DNA from: Bradyrhizobium murdochi
GTDB lineage: Bacteria; Pseudomonadota; Alphaproteobacteria; Rhizobiales; Xanthobacteraceae
Assembly: GCF_000472965.1 (NCBI RefSeq)
Contig: NZ_AXAU01000003.1
Span: forward strand, 294,404 to 358,403
Reading direction: 5' to 3'
DNA: 64,000 bases
In this document: positions 45,265 to 53,417 of the stretch, piece after piece
Numbering within the stretch: position 1 is the stretch's first letter
Layout: each line of letters starts with the position of its first letter
Notes under the pieces: generated by a model
Seen by the model: only the letters and a program-made list of their open reading frames with translations
Database searches by the model: none
Told to the model about the DNA's origin: nothing
Made by a program: the position numbers and the translations under genes

Positions 45265-45969
45265 ATGCTCGATGCGATTGAAGTGACGAAGCAGTTTGGC
45301 GCCAAGAGTGCCCTGGATAATATCTCGCTCAGCGTCCTGCCTGGCGAGATCTATTGCCTCTTGGGAGCAAACGGCGCGGGCAAGACGACGCTGGTCAATC
45401 TGTTCCTGAATTTTCTACAGCCGACATCTGGCAGCCTGCAAATCGGCAAGCTCGACGTCGTGCGTCACCCATTGGAGACGAAGCGGCTCCTTGCATATAT
45501 CCCCGAACAAGTCACGCTCTATGGCGTGCTCTCAGGTCTGGAAAACCTGGCATTCTTCTCCTCACTCGCAATCGGAGAGCATTTGCCGCGGCAGCGGCTG
45601 CTTGAACTGCTCGAGGCGGCAGGTCTCCCTCGCCAAGCAGCCGATGACAGGGTCGCGACCTACTCGAAAGGCATGCGTCAGAAGGTGGGAATTGCCATCG
45701 CACTGGCCAAGAATGCCAAAGCCCTCTTGCTCGACGAGCCTACCTCAGGACTTGACCCGTCCGCGGCCAACGAGTTCTCGGAGCTTCTCGTCAGGACCAG
45801 CAACGACGGCGTGACCGTCTTGACGACAACACACGATCTCTTCCACGCGAAGCAGACCGGGACCCGCATCGGCATCATGAAGCAAGGGCGGCTGGTGGAA
45901 GAACTCAGGAGCGAGGAGGTCAGCCATGCCGATCTTGAAGCGCTGTACCTCAAGCACATGAAGAGTTGA
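45265..45969 (+). CDS. ABC-2-type transporter ATP-binding protein
   Basis: 234-residue single-domain ATPase: Walker A GANGAGKTTLVNLFL near 37, signature SKGMRQKVGIAIALAK near 137, Walker B ALLLDEPTSGLDP near 158, switch His TTTHDL near 190. It resembles the ATPases of ABC-2 exporters (NosF/CcmA-like), not ZnuC. ATG 45265 gives the canonical start MLDAIEVTKQFG; GTG 45244 is an alternative. It is 1 nt from the first permease gene and downstream of the shared Zur box. Direction of transport cannot be fixed from sequence, but ABC-2 architecture favours export. Confidence 0.92.
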   Translation: MLDAIEVTKQFGAKSALDNISLSVLPGEIYCLLGANGAGKTTLVNLFLNFLQPTSGSLQIGKLDVVRHPLETKRLLAYIPEQVTLYGVLSGLENLAFFSSLAIGEHLPRQRLLELLEAAGLPRQAADDRVATYSKGMRQKVGIAIALAKNAKALLLDEPTSGLDPSAANEFSELLVRTSNDGVTVLTTTHDLFHAKQTGTRIGIMKQGRLVEELRSEEVSHADLEALYLKHMKS

Positions 45970-45970
45970 C

Positions 45971-47368
45971 GTGTTCGCAATCATCGCCGCCAAAGATCTT
46001 CGCGTGCTGACCCGCGACGGGCGTCTGCTCTGGGCCGGAGGGCTGGTCGTCATCCTCATGCTGGTGGCTCTGGCGGCCGGATGGAATCGGCAGGTTCAGC
46101 TGAATAGCGAACGGTCGGCAGGCCAAGCCCTCGACTATGACGCCTGGCTTCACCAAGGCTATCGGCATCCGCACGATGCGGCGGAACAGGGCATGCACGT
46201 GTTCAAGCCTGAACCATCGCTTGCCGTCTTCGATCCCGGCATTGGGCCATTTGTTGGCTCGACCGTCTGGCTGCAGGCGCATCGCCAGAGCGAAGTCAAG
46301 TTCCGGCCGGCCCAGGATGCAACCGGTTTGCAACGGTTCGGCGAGTTATCGCCAGCATGGCTTCTTCAGGTTTTGCTTCCCCTGCTCATTATCGTCATTG
46401 GTTTCAACTCTGTGAGCGACGAGCGCGAACGCGGAACGTTGCGCCAGCTGCTCAGCCTGGGCGCGCCCGCGCGGAGCCTTCTTTACGGCAAAGCGGCGGC
46501 GCTTGCGAGCTGCGTTGGCATTCTGATTGCTCCAGTCGGCCTGGCGTTTGCAGTACTCATCGTTGCTCGCCTACCCGCTGGAGAGCGCGTGGACGTGGTC
46601 TATCGGATTGCGTGGCTCGCGGCGGGATACGGCCTCTATCTCGGCTTTTTCGTGTTTCTGACCCTGGCGGTATCAGCCCTCGCGCGGTCATCGCGGACCT
46701 CCCTGGTCTTGCTCCTGGGCTTCTGGGTCGCCGCAACGCTGATAGCTCCGCGCACCGCCTCCGAAGCGACGAATTTGCTCCATCCCACGCCGTCCCGGCT
46801 CGACTTTGACAATCAACTCGCGCACGACGTGGCAGACGCTGGCCGCAAGGCCTGGTCGACCCATTTCGGTGCGCGAACACCGTGGGATCCATCGGTTCCG
46901 CTCAGCAAGTGGGGCGCGGCGCTGAAAGTCGACGACGAGGCGGGTTACGGCGCACTTGATGAAAACTTCGGCAGGCTTTGGGACACATTCGAGCGTCAAC
47001 AGCGCGCGCAAGAGTGGGTCGGCCTTGTTGCCCCGGTCGTTGCACTCCGCGGCTTCTCCATGGGCCTGGCGGGAACGGACTTTTCCCAGCATCGCGACTT
47101 CTCAACCGCGGCCGAAGCCCAACGGCGGAAGATTCAGAACATTGTCAGTGAGGACTTGATCGAACACGCCGATCGCTTGGGTAATGCGCATTTCACCTAC
47201 AAGGCTGGCCCCGAGCTGTGGGCAACCGTGCCGCAATTCAAGTATGAACTTCCGTCTGTGTCGTTTGCCTTGGCGCACCATTGGGCGAGCCTTGCGCTGC
47301 TCGCCGTCATGTTCTGCCTCTCCGTCGCGCTCGCGCAGTTTGCGCTCTCCCGTCCGCTTATGCGCTAG
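45971..47368 (+). CDS. ABC-2-type permease, DUF3526-like
   Basis: 465-residue membrane protein with GTG start. A first transmembrane helix (LLWAGGLVVILMLVALAAGW) is followed by a periplasmic loop of about 110 residues, then about five more helices including LQVLLPLLIIVIGFNSVSDE and the DERERGTLRQLLSLGA motif, which is typical of ABC-2 permeases of the NosY/DUF3526 kind. A second extracytoplasmic region follows near 270-400, and a final helix at the C-terminus. Partner of the ATPase upstream and the second permease downstream. Confidence 0.9.
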   Translation: MFAIIAAKDLRVLTRDGRLLWAGGLVVILMLVALAAGWNRQVQLNSERSAGQALDYDAWLHQGYRHPHDAAEQGMHVFKPEPSLAVFDPGIGPFVGSTVWLQAHRQSEVKFRPAQDATGLQRFGELSPAWLLQVLLPLLIIVIGFNSVSDERERGTLRQLLSLGAPARSLLYGKAAALASCVGILIAPVGLAFAVLIVARLPAGERVDVVYRIAWLAAGYGLYLGFFVFLTLAVSALARSSRTSLVLLLGFWVAATLIAPRTASEATNLLHPTPSRLDFDNQLAHDVADAGRKAWSTHFGARTPWDPSVPLSKWGAALKVDDEAGYGALDENFGRLWDTFERQQRAQEWVGLVAPVVALRGFSMGLAGTDFSQHRDFSTAAEAQRRKIQNIVSEDLIEHADRLGNAHFTYKAGPELWATVPQFKYELPSVSFALAHHWASLALLAVMFCLSVALAQFALSRPLMR

Positions 47369-47376
47369 GCAGTCGA

Positions 47377-48852
47377 ATGAAGACAATGCAGCCTCGCCCG
47401 CTCTCCACCTTGTCGCTGATCGTACTGCACGAGGCCCGCATCCTTGTCCGCGATCGCACGTTACTGTTGGTGTGTTGTGTTCTGGCTCTCATGGTGGGTT
47501 ACGGACTATTTGTGGGACTGGCGCAAGCAACGCTCCGCGACCGCATGGTCGCTCAAGTCCTCAAACACCAACAAGAGACCCAAACGGCAAATAGCGGGAT
47601 GCTCCAATCCGTTCTCGCTGGCCAAACCGCGCTGATACCCTTCTCCAATCCCGCGAACCCTGCTGCCATGGCCGGCACCTTGTCCGGGCGTTACGCCACA
47701 ATGCCCAACGCACCACTCGCGGCGCTGGCGATCGGTCAGTCGGACATGATGCCCAATTATTACCGCATCACCTATTTGAGCAAAGTTCAGTTCATGTACG
47801 ACACGGAAATCGAAAATCCCTGGAATCTGCTCAGCGGGCACTTCGATCTCGCTTTCGTTATCGTATTCGTACTGCCTCTGCTGGTTACGACGCTCGGGTA
47901 TAACCTGCTGTCGGCCGAGCGCGAACATGGCACCTTGCGCATGCTGTGTTCGCAACCGCTTTCCATCGCAACGTTGATGACCGGGAAAGTCATCGTGCGC
48001 ATGCTTGCGCTGCTGGCGATCGCTATTCCCGTGCCGCTCGTGGTCCTGCTTTTGATCCGTCCCGAAGCCCGGGGCGCGGAGCAACTGGTCTTGATGCTGT
48101 CATGGTCGGCGCTGGTGGCGGCGTATACCTTGTCCTGGTTCGCGGTCGCGGCCTTGGTCAACACCGTTGGCCTCTCATCTTCGACCAATGCGTTGATCAT
48201 GGTGGCACTCTGGACGATTCTTGTGCTCATCTTGCCGGTGACAATGAACCTTGCCGTGGGATTGGTTAGCCCGGCCCCCTCCCGCACCGAATTGGCCAAC
48301 CGCACGCGTGTCGCAACCGCCGAATCTTTGCGCGAATACGAGGACCTCTATAGCGCGGATTATCGCTATGCCTCCGATCCGGAAGCGCTGCTGGTAAAAA
48401 ATGAACGCATTGAAGTGCCTTCGCGCATGCGTGCATTTTTTCTGGCCAAGCAAAAAGTCGACGAACGAATCGAGCCGCTTTTGAAACATTTTGATCAGCA
48501 ATTGCTGCAACAACAAAAACTTGTCGACAGGCTGAGCTTGCTATCGCCTGCGATGCTCGTCAATGAAGCGCTGACCTCTATTGCCGGCACCGATTCACGC
48601 CGTTTCCTCGCCTTCAAGGATCAGACAGAGGCTTTTCACAAAGAATGGCGGCAGTATTTCTCTCCTAGAATCCTGGAGAGCCGCGCCATGACCATGCGTG
48701 ACCTGTCATCATTGCCCCGGTGGCATTGGATTGAGATGCCGGGAAGCGAAATCAGATGGAGCATCTGGTGGCGGGCCATATTGATGCTGGCGCTCGCGTC
48801 CGTGCTTGGCGGCCTCGCGCTTGCGCGCTCGTCCCGCCGATCGATCGAGTAA
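47377..48852 (+). CDS. ABC-2-type permease, DUF3526-like, second subunit
   Basis: 491-residue paralog-like permease with the same plan: N-terminal helix (LLVCCVLALMVGYGLFVGL), a long soluble loop, then helices around LAFVIVFVLPLLVTTLGYNL and the motif EREHGTLRMLCSQPLS, and a second large extracytoplasmic domain before the last helix. ATG 47377 (MKTMQPRP) follows the first permease stop by 8 nt; 47386 is an alternative. The pair would form the heterodimeric membrane part of one transporter. Substrate unknown; Zur control suggests a zinc-linked one. Confidence 0.9.
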   Translation: MKTMQPRPLSTLSLIVLHEARILVRDRTLLLVCCVLALMVGYGLFVGLAQATLRDRMVAQVLKHQQETQTANSGMLQSVLAGQTALIPFSNPANPAAMAGTLSGRYATMPNAPLAALAIGQSDMMPNYYRITYLSKVQFMYDTEIENPWNLLSGHFDLAFVIVFVLPLLVTTLGYNLLSAEREHGTLRMLCSQPLSIATLMTGKVIVRMLALLAIAIPVPLVVLLLIRPEARGAEQLVLMLSWSALVAAYTLSWFAVAALVNTVGLSSSTNALIMVALWTILVLILPVTMNLAVGLVSPAPSRTELANRTRVATAESLREYEDLYSADYRYASDPEALLVKNERIEVPSRMRAFFLAKQKVDERIEPLLKHFDQQLLQQQKLVDRLSLLSPAMLVNEALTSIAGTDSRRFLAFKDQTEAFHKEWRQYFSPRILESRAMTMRDLSSLPRWHWIEMPGSEIRWSIWWRAILMLALASVLGGLALARSSRRSIE

Positions 48853-48998
48853 CTGTCCAAAGCGTTTCCGATCAAGACACCTCTGGTACGGAGAGTCGCC
48901 AAAGCTATCGACAACTGCAATGAAGCCGAGACGGGGTATGACCTTGCCGCTGCTCGCCGGCAAGCGAGATTGACCGATCCTGCCACAAGCCATGAGGG

Positions 48999-49505
48999 CT
49001 AGCGTTCAGGCGTACCCGCGCATTCCGCACACTCGCCCTCCACCTCGATCATCGGATGGCGAGGCCTGAAGCCGGTTGTTTTCGCTGCGCCCCGCAAGCC
49101 GCGCGCCACCAGTTCGGAGGCCGCCTCCTGAACCGCGCCACATTGCGCGCAAACCATGAAGACAACCGTTTCGCCTTCTCCGTGCAGATGATCGCAGGCG
49201 AAATAGGCCGAGCGGGACGCCAGCCGATGGACGCACCCCGCCTCCTGCAGGAACTCGAGCGCACGGTAGACCTGCACGGCTTTGAGCTTTCGCGCATCAC
49301 TCACTTTCTCTGCGATCTCGTAGGCGCTCATCGGCTTTCCGGACGCCGCAAGCAAGGCAAGCACGCTTTGGCGCATCGGCGTGAACGGCACCCCTTTCGA
49401 TACCGCGTACGAGCGGGCGCGAGATTCAACTGCATCGCCATCGACGGGGTGACCATGCGTCTCTTCGTGCGCGCGAGTTCCGCGCGGATCTGGATTGCGA
49501 TGCAT
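48999..49505 (-). CDS. zur: Zinc uptake regulator, Fur family
   Basis: 168-residue Fur-family repressor. The winged helix includes FTPMRQSVLALLAASGKPMSAYEIAE and AVQVYRALEFLQEAGCVHRL near 75, both in the usual positions (each quoted only in part of its helix). The dimer domain has DHLHGEGETVVFMVCAQCGAV near 110 with CxxC, and a second CxxC at the C-terminus (CAECAG), which bind structural zinc. ATG 49505 has AAGGTG upstream; the longer frame from 49694 crosses Zur boxes and is not coding. Surrounding Zur boxes identify it as Zur rather than Fur, probably autoregulated. Confidence 0.92.
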   Translation of the reverse strand: MHRNPDPRGTRAHEETHGHPVDGDAVESRARSYAVSKGVPFTPMRQSVLALLAASGKPMSAYEIAEKVSDARKLKAVQVYRALEFLQEAGCVHRLASRSAYFACDHLHGEGETVVFMVCAQCGAVQEAASELVARGLRGAAKTTGFRPRHPMIEVEGECAECAGTPER

Positions 49506-49520
49506 TCCGTTCACCTTGAC

Positions 49521-49540
49521 GGTGTAACAGTATAACAGGT
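49521..49540. promoter_or_regulatory. Degenerate Zur-box-like site in the zur promoter
   Basis: TGTAACAGTATAACA (within 49523-49537) matches the left and central part of the local Zur consensus with three mismatches. It overlaps the expected leader of zur. A partial duplicate, GGTGTAACAGT, follows the box at 49816. Confidence 0.5.
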
Positions 49541-49542
49541 AT

Positions 49543-49562
49543 TGTGTTGTTACAACATTACA
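49543..49562. promoter_or_regulatory. Zur box between zur and the small ORF
   Basis: TGTGTTGTTACAACATTACA matches TGTAATGTTATAACATTACA at 16 of 20 positions, including a nearly perfect right half. It lies 13 nt before the small ORF start and 38 nt before the zur start. Confidence 0.75.
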
Positions 49563-49575
49563 CCCAGGATCGTTC

Positions 49576-49770
49576 ATGACCAAGTCCCAAACGGGGGAGG
49601 ACGCCCTGCTCCCCGTCTCTATTCGGTCCCGATTCTTCGGCGGCGGAAAGAGGGCCATGAGCCAGATCATTCTTGGGATTGACTTCAGGTCCAAGCGCCG
49701 AGAGCGAATTTACGACGCAGACAAGGTCTGGTCCGGAGAACATACGATCCTGGACTACACAGAGATCTAG
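49576..49770 (+). CDS. Small ORF within the Zur-box region
   Basis: 64 residues starting at ATG 49576, with AGGA 7 nt upstream; an internal ATG at 49657 with AGAGG gives a 37-residue form MSQIILGIDFRSKRRERIYD followed by a short acidic tail. No family recognised and no signal peptide or membrane helix. It lies between two Zur boxes and upstream of the binding-protein gene, so if translated it is likely zinc-regulated. Could also be a leader of the following transcript. Confidence 0.45.
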   Translation: MTKSQTGEDALLPVSIRSRFFGGGKRAMSQIILGIDFRSKRRERIYDADKVWSGEHTILDYTEI

Positions 49771-49815
49771 GGCGATTGCGCGCGGAACTGATCCCCGCTC
49801 TGCTTCGCGCGCCAT

Positions 49816-49835
49816 TGTTATGTTATAACATGACA
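49816..49835. promoter_or_regulatory. Zur box upstream of the zinc-binding-protein gene
   Basis: TGTTATGTTATAACATGACA matches the local consensus at 18 of 20 positions. It lies about 305 nt before the aztC-like start, which implies a long leader or a start/promoter nearer to it. Confidence 0.8.
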
Positions 49836-50139
49836 TAGTCGGTGTAACAGTTCAGGCTGAGGCGAGCATCGCATGGACGCGATCATTAGGGAGTCTAGGC
49901 ACCGCGTTCGGTCAATCCGCGCGCCTTTTGGCGAGGATACCTCGTTTCGCCCTTTGCAATCTGGACTGCGCGGTCAATGCGTTCACCTCTGTCCCGGGGG
50001 TCGTACGAGTGCGGCTCCAATCCAGCGATCATCGGAAAGCCTCCGGGTGCGGTCGGCAACCGCAGCGATCGATTCCTCGCCAAGAACTGTCCAGCGCCAC
50101 CGGCATCAAGCACCTGAAACAACGAGAATACGACGGCTC
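49836..50139. other. Long leader between Zur box and zinc-binding-protein start
   Basis: About 300 nt. The reading frame of the downstream gene stays open from ATG 49873, but the translated 89 residues are Arg/Ser-rich and precede a clean signal peptide, so I treat them as untranslated. No recognised riboswitch or strong hairpin was seen. Confidence 0.4.
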
Positions 50140-51078
50140 ATGCTCAAGACGTTAAAAACGGTCGTGCTTGCGGGACTCGTCTCGCTGTCACCACTTGATG
50201 CTGGCGCCGCGTCGGCCAAGAAGCTCAATGTGGTCGCCAGCTTCTCGATTATTGCTGACTTTGCGCGTCATGTCGGCGGAGACCGTATCGATCTTCGCTC
50301 ACTCGTCGGAGCAAACGGCGATCCCCACGTTTACGAGCCCAAGCCCGCGGACGTCAGAACGATTGCCGCCGCCGATATCGTACTCGTCAACGGCCTTCAG
50401 TTCGAAGGCTTTTTGAGACGCCTTATCGAAGCGAGTGGAACAAAGGCGCCGGTTGCCGAGCTTACGAAAGGAGTCCAGCCGCTCAAGAGCACTGAGCAAG
50501 CGCACCATCACGGACAGTCTGGCCCTCATCACCACCACGGCGACTATGATCCCCATGCGTGGCAAGCGGTTCCGAATGCCCGGACCTACGTCAAAAATAT
50601 CGCAGATGCGTTCTGCTCGATCGATCCACCCGGCTGCAAGACGTATGAGGCAAATGCCAAAGCCTATGATTCAACTCTCAGTGCACTCGATGACGAGATC
50701 AGAGCGACGATCGCACCCATCCCGCCCCACAAGCGCGTTGTCATCACCGCGCATGAGGCATTCGGCTACTTCGCTCACGAATACGGTTTGACATTCCTCG
50801 CGCCAGAAGGCCTCTCGACAGACGCCGAGGCCGCAGCATCCGACATCGCCAGTCTCATCCGGCAAATCAAGCGGGACAAGGTCGCCGCGGTCTTCGTGGA
50901 GAACATCACCGATCCCCGTCTCGTGCAGCGAATTGCCGCGGAAACAGGGTCGAAGGTCGGCGGAGAGCTCTACTCCGATGCTCTGTCCCGACCCGACGGG
51001 CCGGCGGCCACCTACGTTGACATGATGAAGCACAACGCCTCGACAATTCGGAAAGCCATCGTGCCTGATGTCCCCTGA
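50140..51078 (+). CDS. aztC: Zinc ABC transporter substrate-binding protein (AztC/ZnuA-type)
   Basis: Cluster A-I metal-binding protein, 312 residues, with signal peptide MLKTLKTVVLAGLVSLSPLD followed by AGAASA. Zinc ligands expected at His63 (DPHVYEP), His139 (DPHAWQ), the His of VVITAHEAFGYF near 204, and an acidic residue near 280. A His-rich loop (residues about 122-133, HHHGQSGPHHHH) precedes the second ligand, as in ZnuA/AztC. The following gene is aztD-like, which favours AztC. No permease or ATPase of the ZnuBC/AztBA kind is in the window. Confidence 0.9.
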   Translation: MLKTLKTVVLAGLVSLSPLDAGAASAKKLNVVASFSIIADFARHVGGDRIDLRSLVGANGDPHVYEPKPADVRTIAAADIVLVNGLQFEGFLRRLIEASGTKAPVAELTKGVQPLKSTEQAHHHGQSGPHHHHGDYDPHAWQAVPNARTYVKNIADAFCSIDPPGCKTYEANAKAYDSTLSALDDEIRATIAPIPPHKRVVITAHEAFGYFAHEYGLTFLAPEGLSTDAEAAASDIASLIRQIKRDKVAAVFVENITDPRLVQRIAAETGSKVGGELYSDALSRPDGPAATYVDMMKHNASTIRKAIVPDVP

Positions 51079-51130
51079 TCGAACGCGTCTTGTTTCGGAG
51101 CGCGAATGCTGTTTTGAGAGGAAGTATCCG

Positions 51131-52336
51131 ATGACCAGAGTTCAAACCGGCACTATCGGTGTCCTTCTGACGACACTCGCTCTCAACTGTGCTGCTTTGG
51201 CTGGCGAGAAGACGGCGTGGCGCCTGTTCGTCTCCGACCATTCCGAGCCAATTGTGAATGTCATCGATCTCCTCAAGCAAGAGAAGATCGAAACCTTTGC
51301 GACCAAAGCGCCAGCTCGTCTCTACCGCAGCAAGACCGGACGGACGGTCCTTGCCGTGCAGAGAGGTGCGGACTTGGTCACAGCGATTGATAGTGGCATA
51401 TCATTTGAAGATCATGGCGATCACGGCGACATCAAAGTCAAGCCGCCGCGATTGCTTGGCGTTGAGATCGCGGGCAAGCAGCCATCGCACGTGGTCGAGT
51501 ATGGTGTAGAGATCGCGATCTTCTTCGACGGCGAGGGCCGCGCGCGAATCGCATCCGAAAGGATGATCCTGGAATCGAAGTCTGTTCTGCGCGAAACCGC
51601 AGCGGGGGTGCCTCACCATGGGGTCGCGGTTGCGAATGATCGCTACACGCTCATTTCCGAGCCTAACGTCAGGAACTCAGATGAATTGCCCATTGGCATC
51701 AAGATCGTCGACAAGTCCGGTACGCAAATCGGCGGCGTTCATTCGTGCCCGGACCTGCACGGCGAAGCAACATCAGGAAACATCCTTGTTTTCAGCTGCG
51801 CTACCGGACTTCTCGTTGCCAGCATGGATGGGTCCGCGCCGCAGGTTAAGCACCTTCCCTACGCCGCCGCGCTGCCAAGCGGCAAGACGACCACCATGCT
51901 TGGCGGACGAGGCTTGCAATACTTCCTTGGCAATTACGGGTCGAACAAGGTCGTTCTGATGGAGCCGACTGATGTGGAACCTTTCCGCCTCGTGACATTG
52001 CCAATGCGGCGGGTGGATTTTACCGTCGATCCAGTCCGCGCAAAATTCGCGTACGTCTTCACGGAAGATGGACGATTGCACCGATTGGACGTTATCACCG
52101 GAAAGCTTGACGGATCGCTGCGAGTGACCGAGCCCTATTCCATGGACGGTCATTGGAACGATCCGCGCCCGCGGCTGGCAGTCGCTGGTGACATGGTCGT
52201 AGTCACTGATCCAGCAAGAGGCGTCGTTGCGCTCGTCGACACAATGAGCCTCACGAAAGCCGGCGAAATTACCGTCGGCGGCAGGCCCTTCAATATTGTT
52301 GCGGTCGGCGGATCAGGTCAGACTCACGACGACTAG
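51131..52336 (+). CDS. aztD: AztD-like periplasmic zinc metallochaperone
   Basis: 401 residues, exported (signal peptide ending near NCAALA), predicted seven-bladed beta-propeller from repeated strand/turn blocks (KTAWRLFVSDHSEPIVNVID; GRTVLAVQRGADLVTAID; RARIASERMIL; RPRLAVAGDMVVVTDPARG; GEITVGGRPFNIVAVGG). The flexible segment DHGDHGD at 94-100 is the sort of His/Asp loop with which AztD captures zinc and passes it to AztC. ATG 51131 has GAGGAAG upstream. It follows the aztC-like gene by 52 nt, as in described azt operons. Confidence 0.86.
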   Translation: MTRVQTGTIGVLLTTLALNCAALAGEKTAWRLFVSDHSEPIVNVIDLLKQEKIETFATKAPARLYRSKTGRTVLAVQRGADLVTAIDSGISFEDHGDHGDIKVKPPRLLGVEIAGKQPSHVVEYGVEIAIFFDGEGRARIASERMILESKSVLRETAAGVPHHGVAVANDRYTLISEPNVRNSDELPIGIKIVDKSGTQIGGVHSCPDLHGEATSGNILVFSCATGLLVASMDGSAPQVKHLPYAAALPSGKTTTMLGGRGLQYFLGNYGSNKVVLMEPTDVEPFRLVTLPMRRVDFTVDPVRAKFAYVFTEDGRLHRLDVITGKLDGSLRVTEPYSMDGHWNDPRPRLAVAGDMVVVTDPARGVVALVDTMSLTKAGEITVGGRPFNIVAVGGSGQTHDD

Positions 52337-52361
52337 CAGCTGATCTGAACCAACGCGGCCT

Positions 52362-53417
52362 TTGCAGAGCGTGGCGACATCCGAGCCGAGTGCAAGATAC
52401 GTGGACAAGAGAGCTGTTGCGTTGCAGTCAAGAGTGCACCTTCTGAATGTTGTCGGCCTCGTCAGCATGACTGTCTTGTCCAGTTCGGACCCAGCTTTTG
52501 CGGTAGGCCAGTCATCGGCCGTGCCGGCCTGGTTGCAGCCCCATGTCGGCGACAGCGAAGGTCAAATCGCACCAGTGGTCTTGGAGAGAGCTCGCGCGCT
52601 CTACCTGAAAAAGGTGCGTGCAGGCGCAGTCAGAAATCCCTGCTACTTCGCCATGGACGCTACGCGGCCCAACTATGCAGGTGAAGGCAACCTGGGGCGC
52701 CGGTTCTACATTATCTGCGAGGCCGACCGGTCGTTTCGCGCAGTTTCAGCGGGTCATGGCAGCGGTCGCGATCTGAAAGGTATCGCGGATATTGCAAATG
52801 GGAGGCGGTGTGCGAAGAACTTCGGCAATGCGATCGATTCCAACCTGACAGCCGGTGGCGCCTATGTGACGGCCGAGACGAAGACTTCCGTCAAAGGCTA
52901 TTACCGCGTTTCAGCAAAGCAAGACGCGATCCTCATACGCTCATTCGTTCAGTTTGACGGTGAAGGTGAGACCGCGAACGCCAGAGAGCGCGCGATCGGC
53001 GGACATGCAGCCGTATCGCTAAAGGGCGTATGTCTTCGAAAGGATCCACACAGCCCATACGCAAACCACGACGGTTACGTTCCGTTTGGAATGTTGGTTG
53101 ATTACTCTGCAGGCCGTAGCAATGGCTGCACAAGTTGGTCACCGTCGGACGCCCGGCAAATCATCCCGATGTTGAAAGACAATCCGACCACGATCTATAT
53201 TTATCCTGAATCACACGACATCGACGCCATCGGCAAAGCCGTTGTGGCTGGGAAATTGCCATCGCGCCGGGGATTATATTGGAATGCATCCTGCTTGAAA
53301 GAGATCAGCTCTCCGAAATTTTGGTCAAAAGGAGGTCTCGAGCCAATCCTTGCTCAGTACAAGAAGGATCATCCGGCGCCGCCGTCGCGGCCCCCGCCGA
53401 TTTGCAAGGAGCCGTGA
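52362..53417 (+). CDS. Murein L,D-transpeptidase catalytic-domain family protein
   Basis: Exported protein of about 350 residues. The catalytic region has GHGSGRD near 128, KNFGNAIDSNLTAGGAYVTAE near 150 (quoted in part), GGHAAVSL near 218 and the nucleophile motif GRSNGCTSWSP near 250 with Cys, as in the YkuD-like family of PF13645. The C-terminus is Pro-rich. The start is uncertain: TTG 52362, GTG 52371 or GTG 52401 all leave the hydrophobic signal VHLLNVVGLVSMTVLSSS. It follows aztD by 25 nt, so it may be co-transcribed with the zinc genes and remodel peptidoglycan. Confidence 0.85.
   Translation: MQSVATSEPSARYVDKRAVALQSRVHLLNVVGLVSMTVLSSSDPAFAVGQSSAVPAWLQPHVGDSEGQIAPVVLERARALYLKKVRAGAVRNPCYFAMDATRPNYAGEGNLGRRFYIICEADRSFRAVSAGHGSGRDLKGIADIANGRRCAKNFGNAIDSNLTAGGAYVTAETKTSVKGYYRVSAKQDAILIRSFVQFDGEGETANARERAIGGHAAVSLKGVCLRKDPHSPYANHDGYVPFGMLVDYSAGRSNGCTSWSPSDARQIIPMLKDNPTTIYIYPESHDIDAIGKAVVAGKLPSRRGLYWNASCLKEISSPKFWSKGGLEPILAQYKKDHPAPPSRPPPICKEP

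Noticed and set aside
49873..50139. Longer N-terminus for the zinc-binding protein
   Set aside because: The frame is open but precedes a well-formed signal peptide at ATG 50140.
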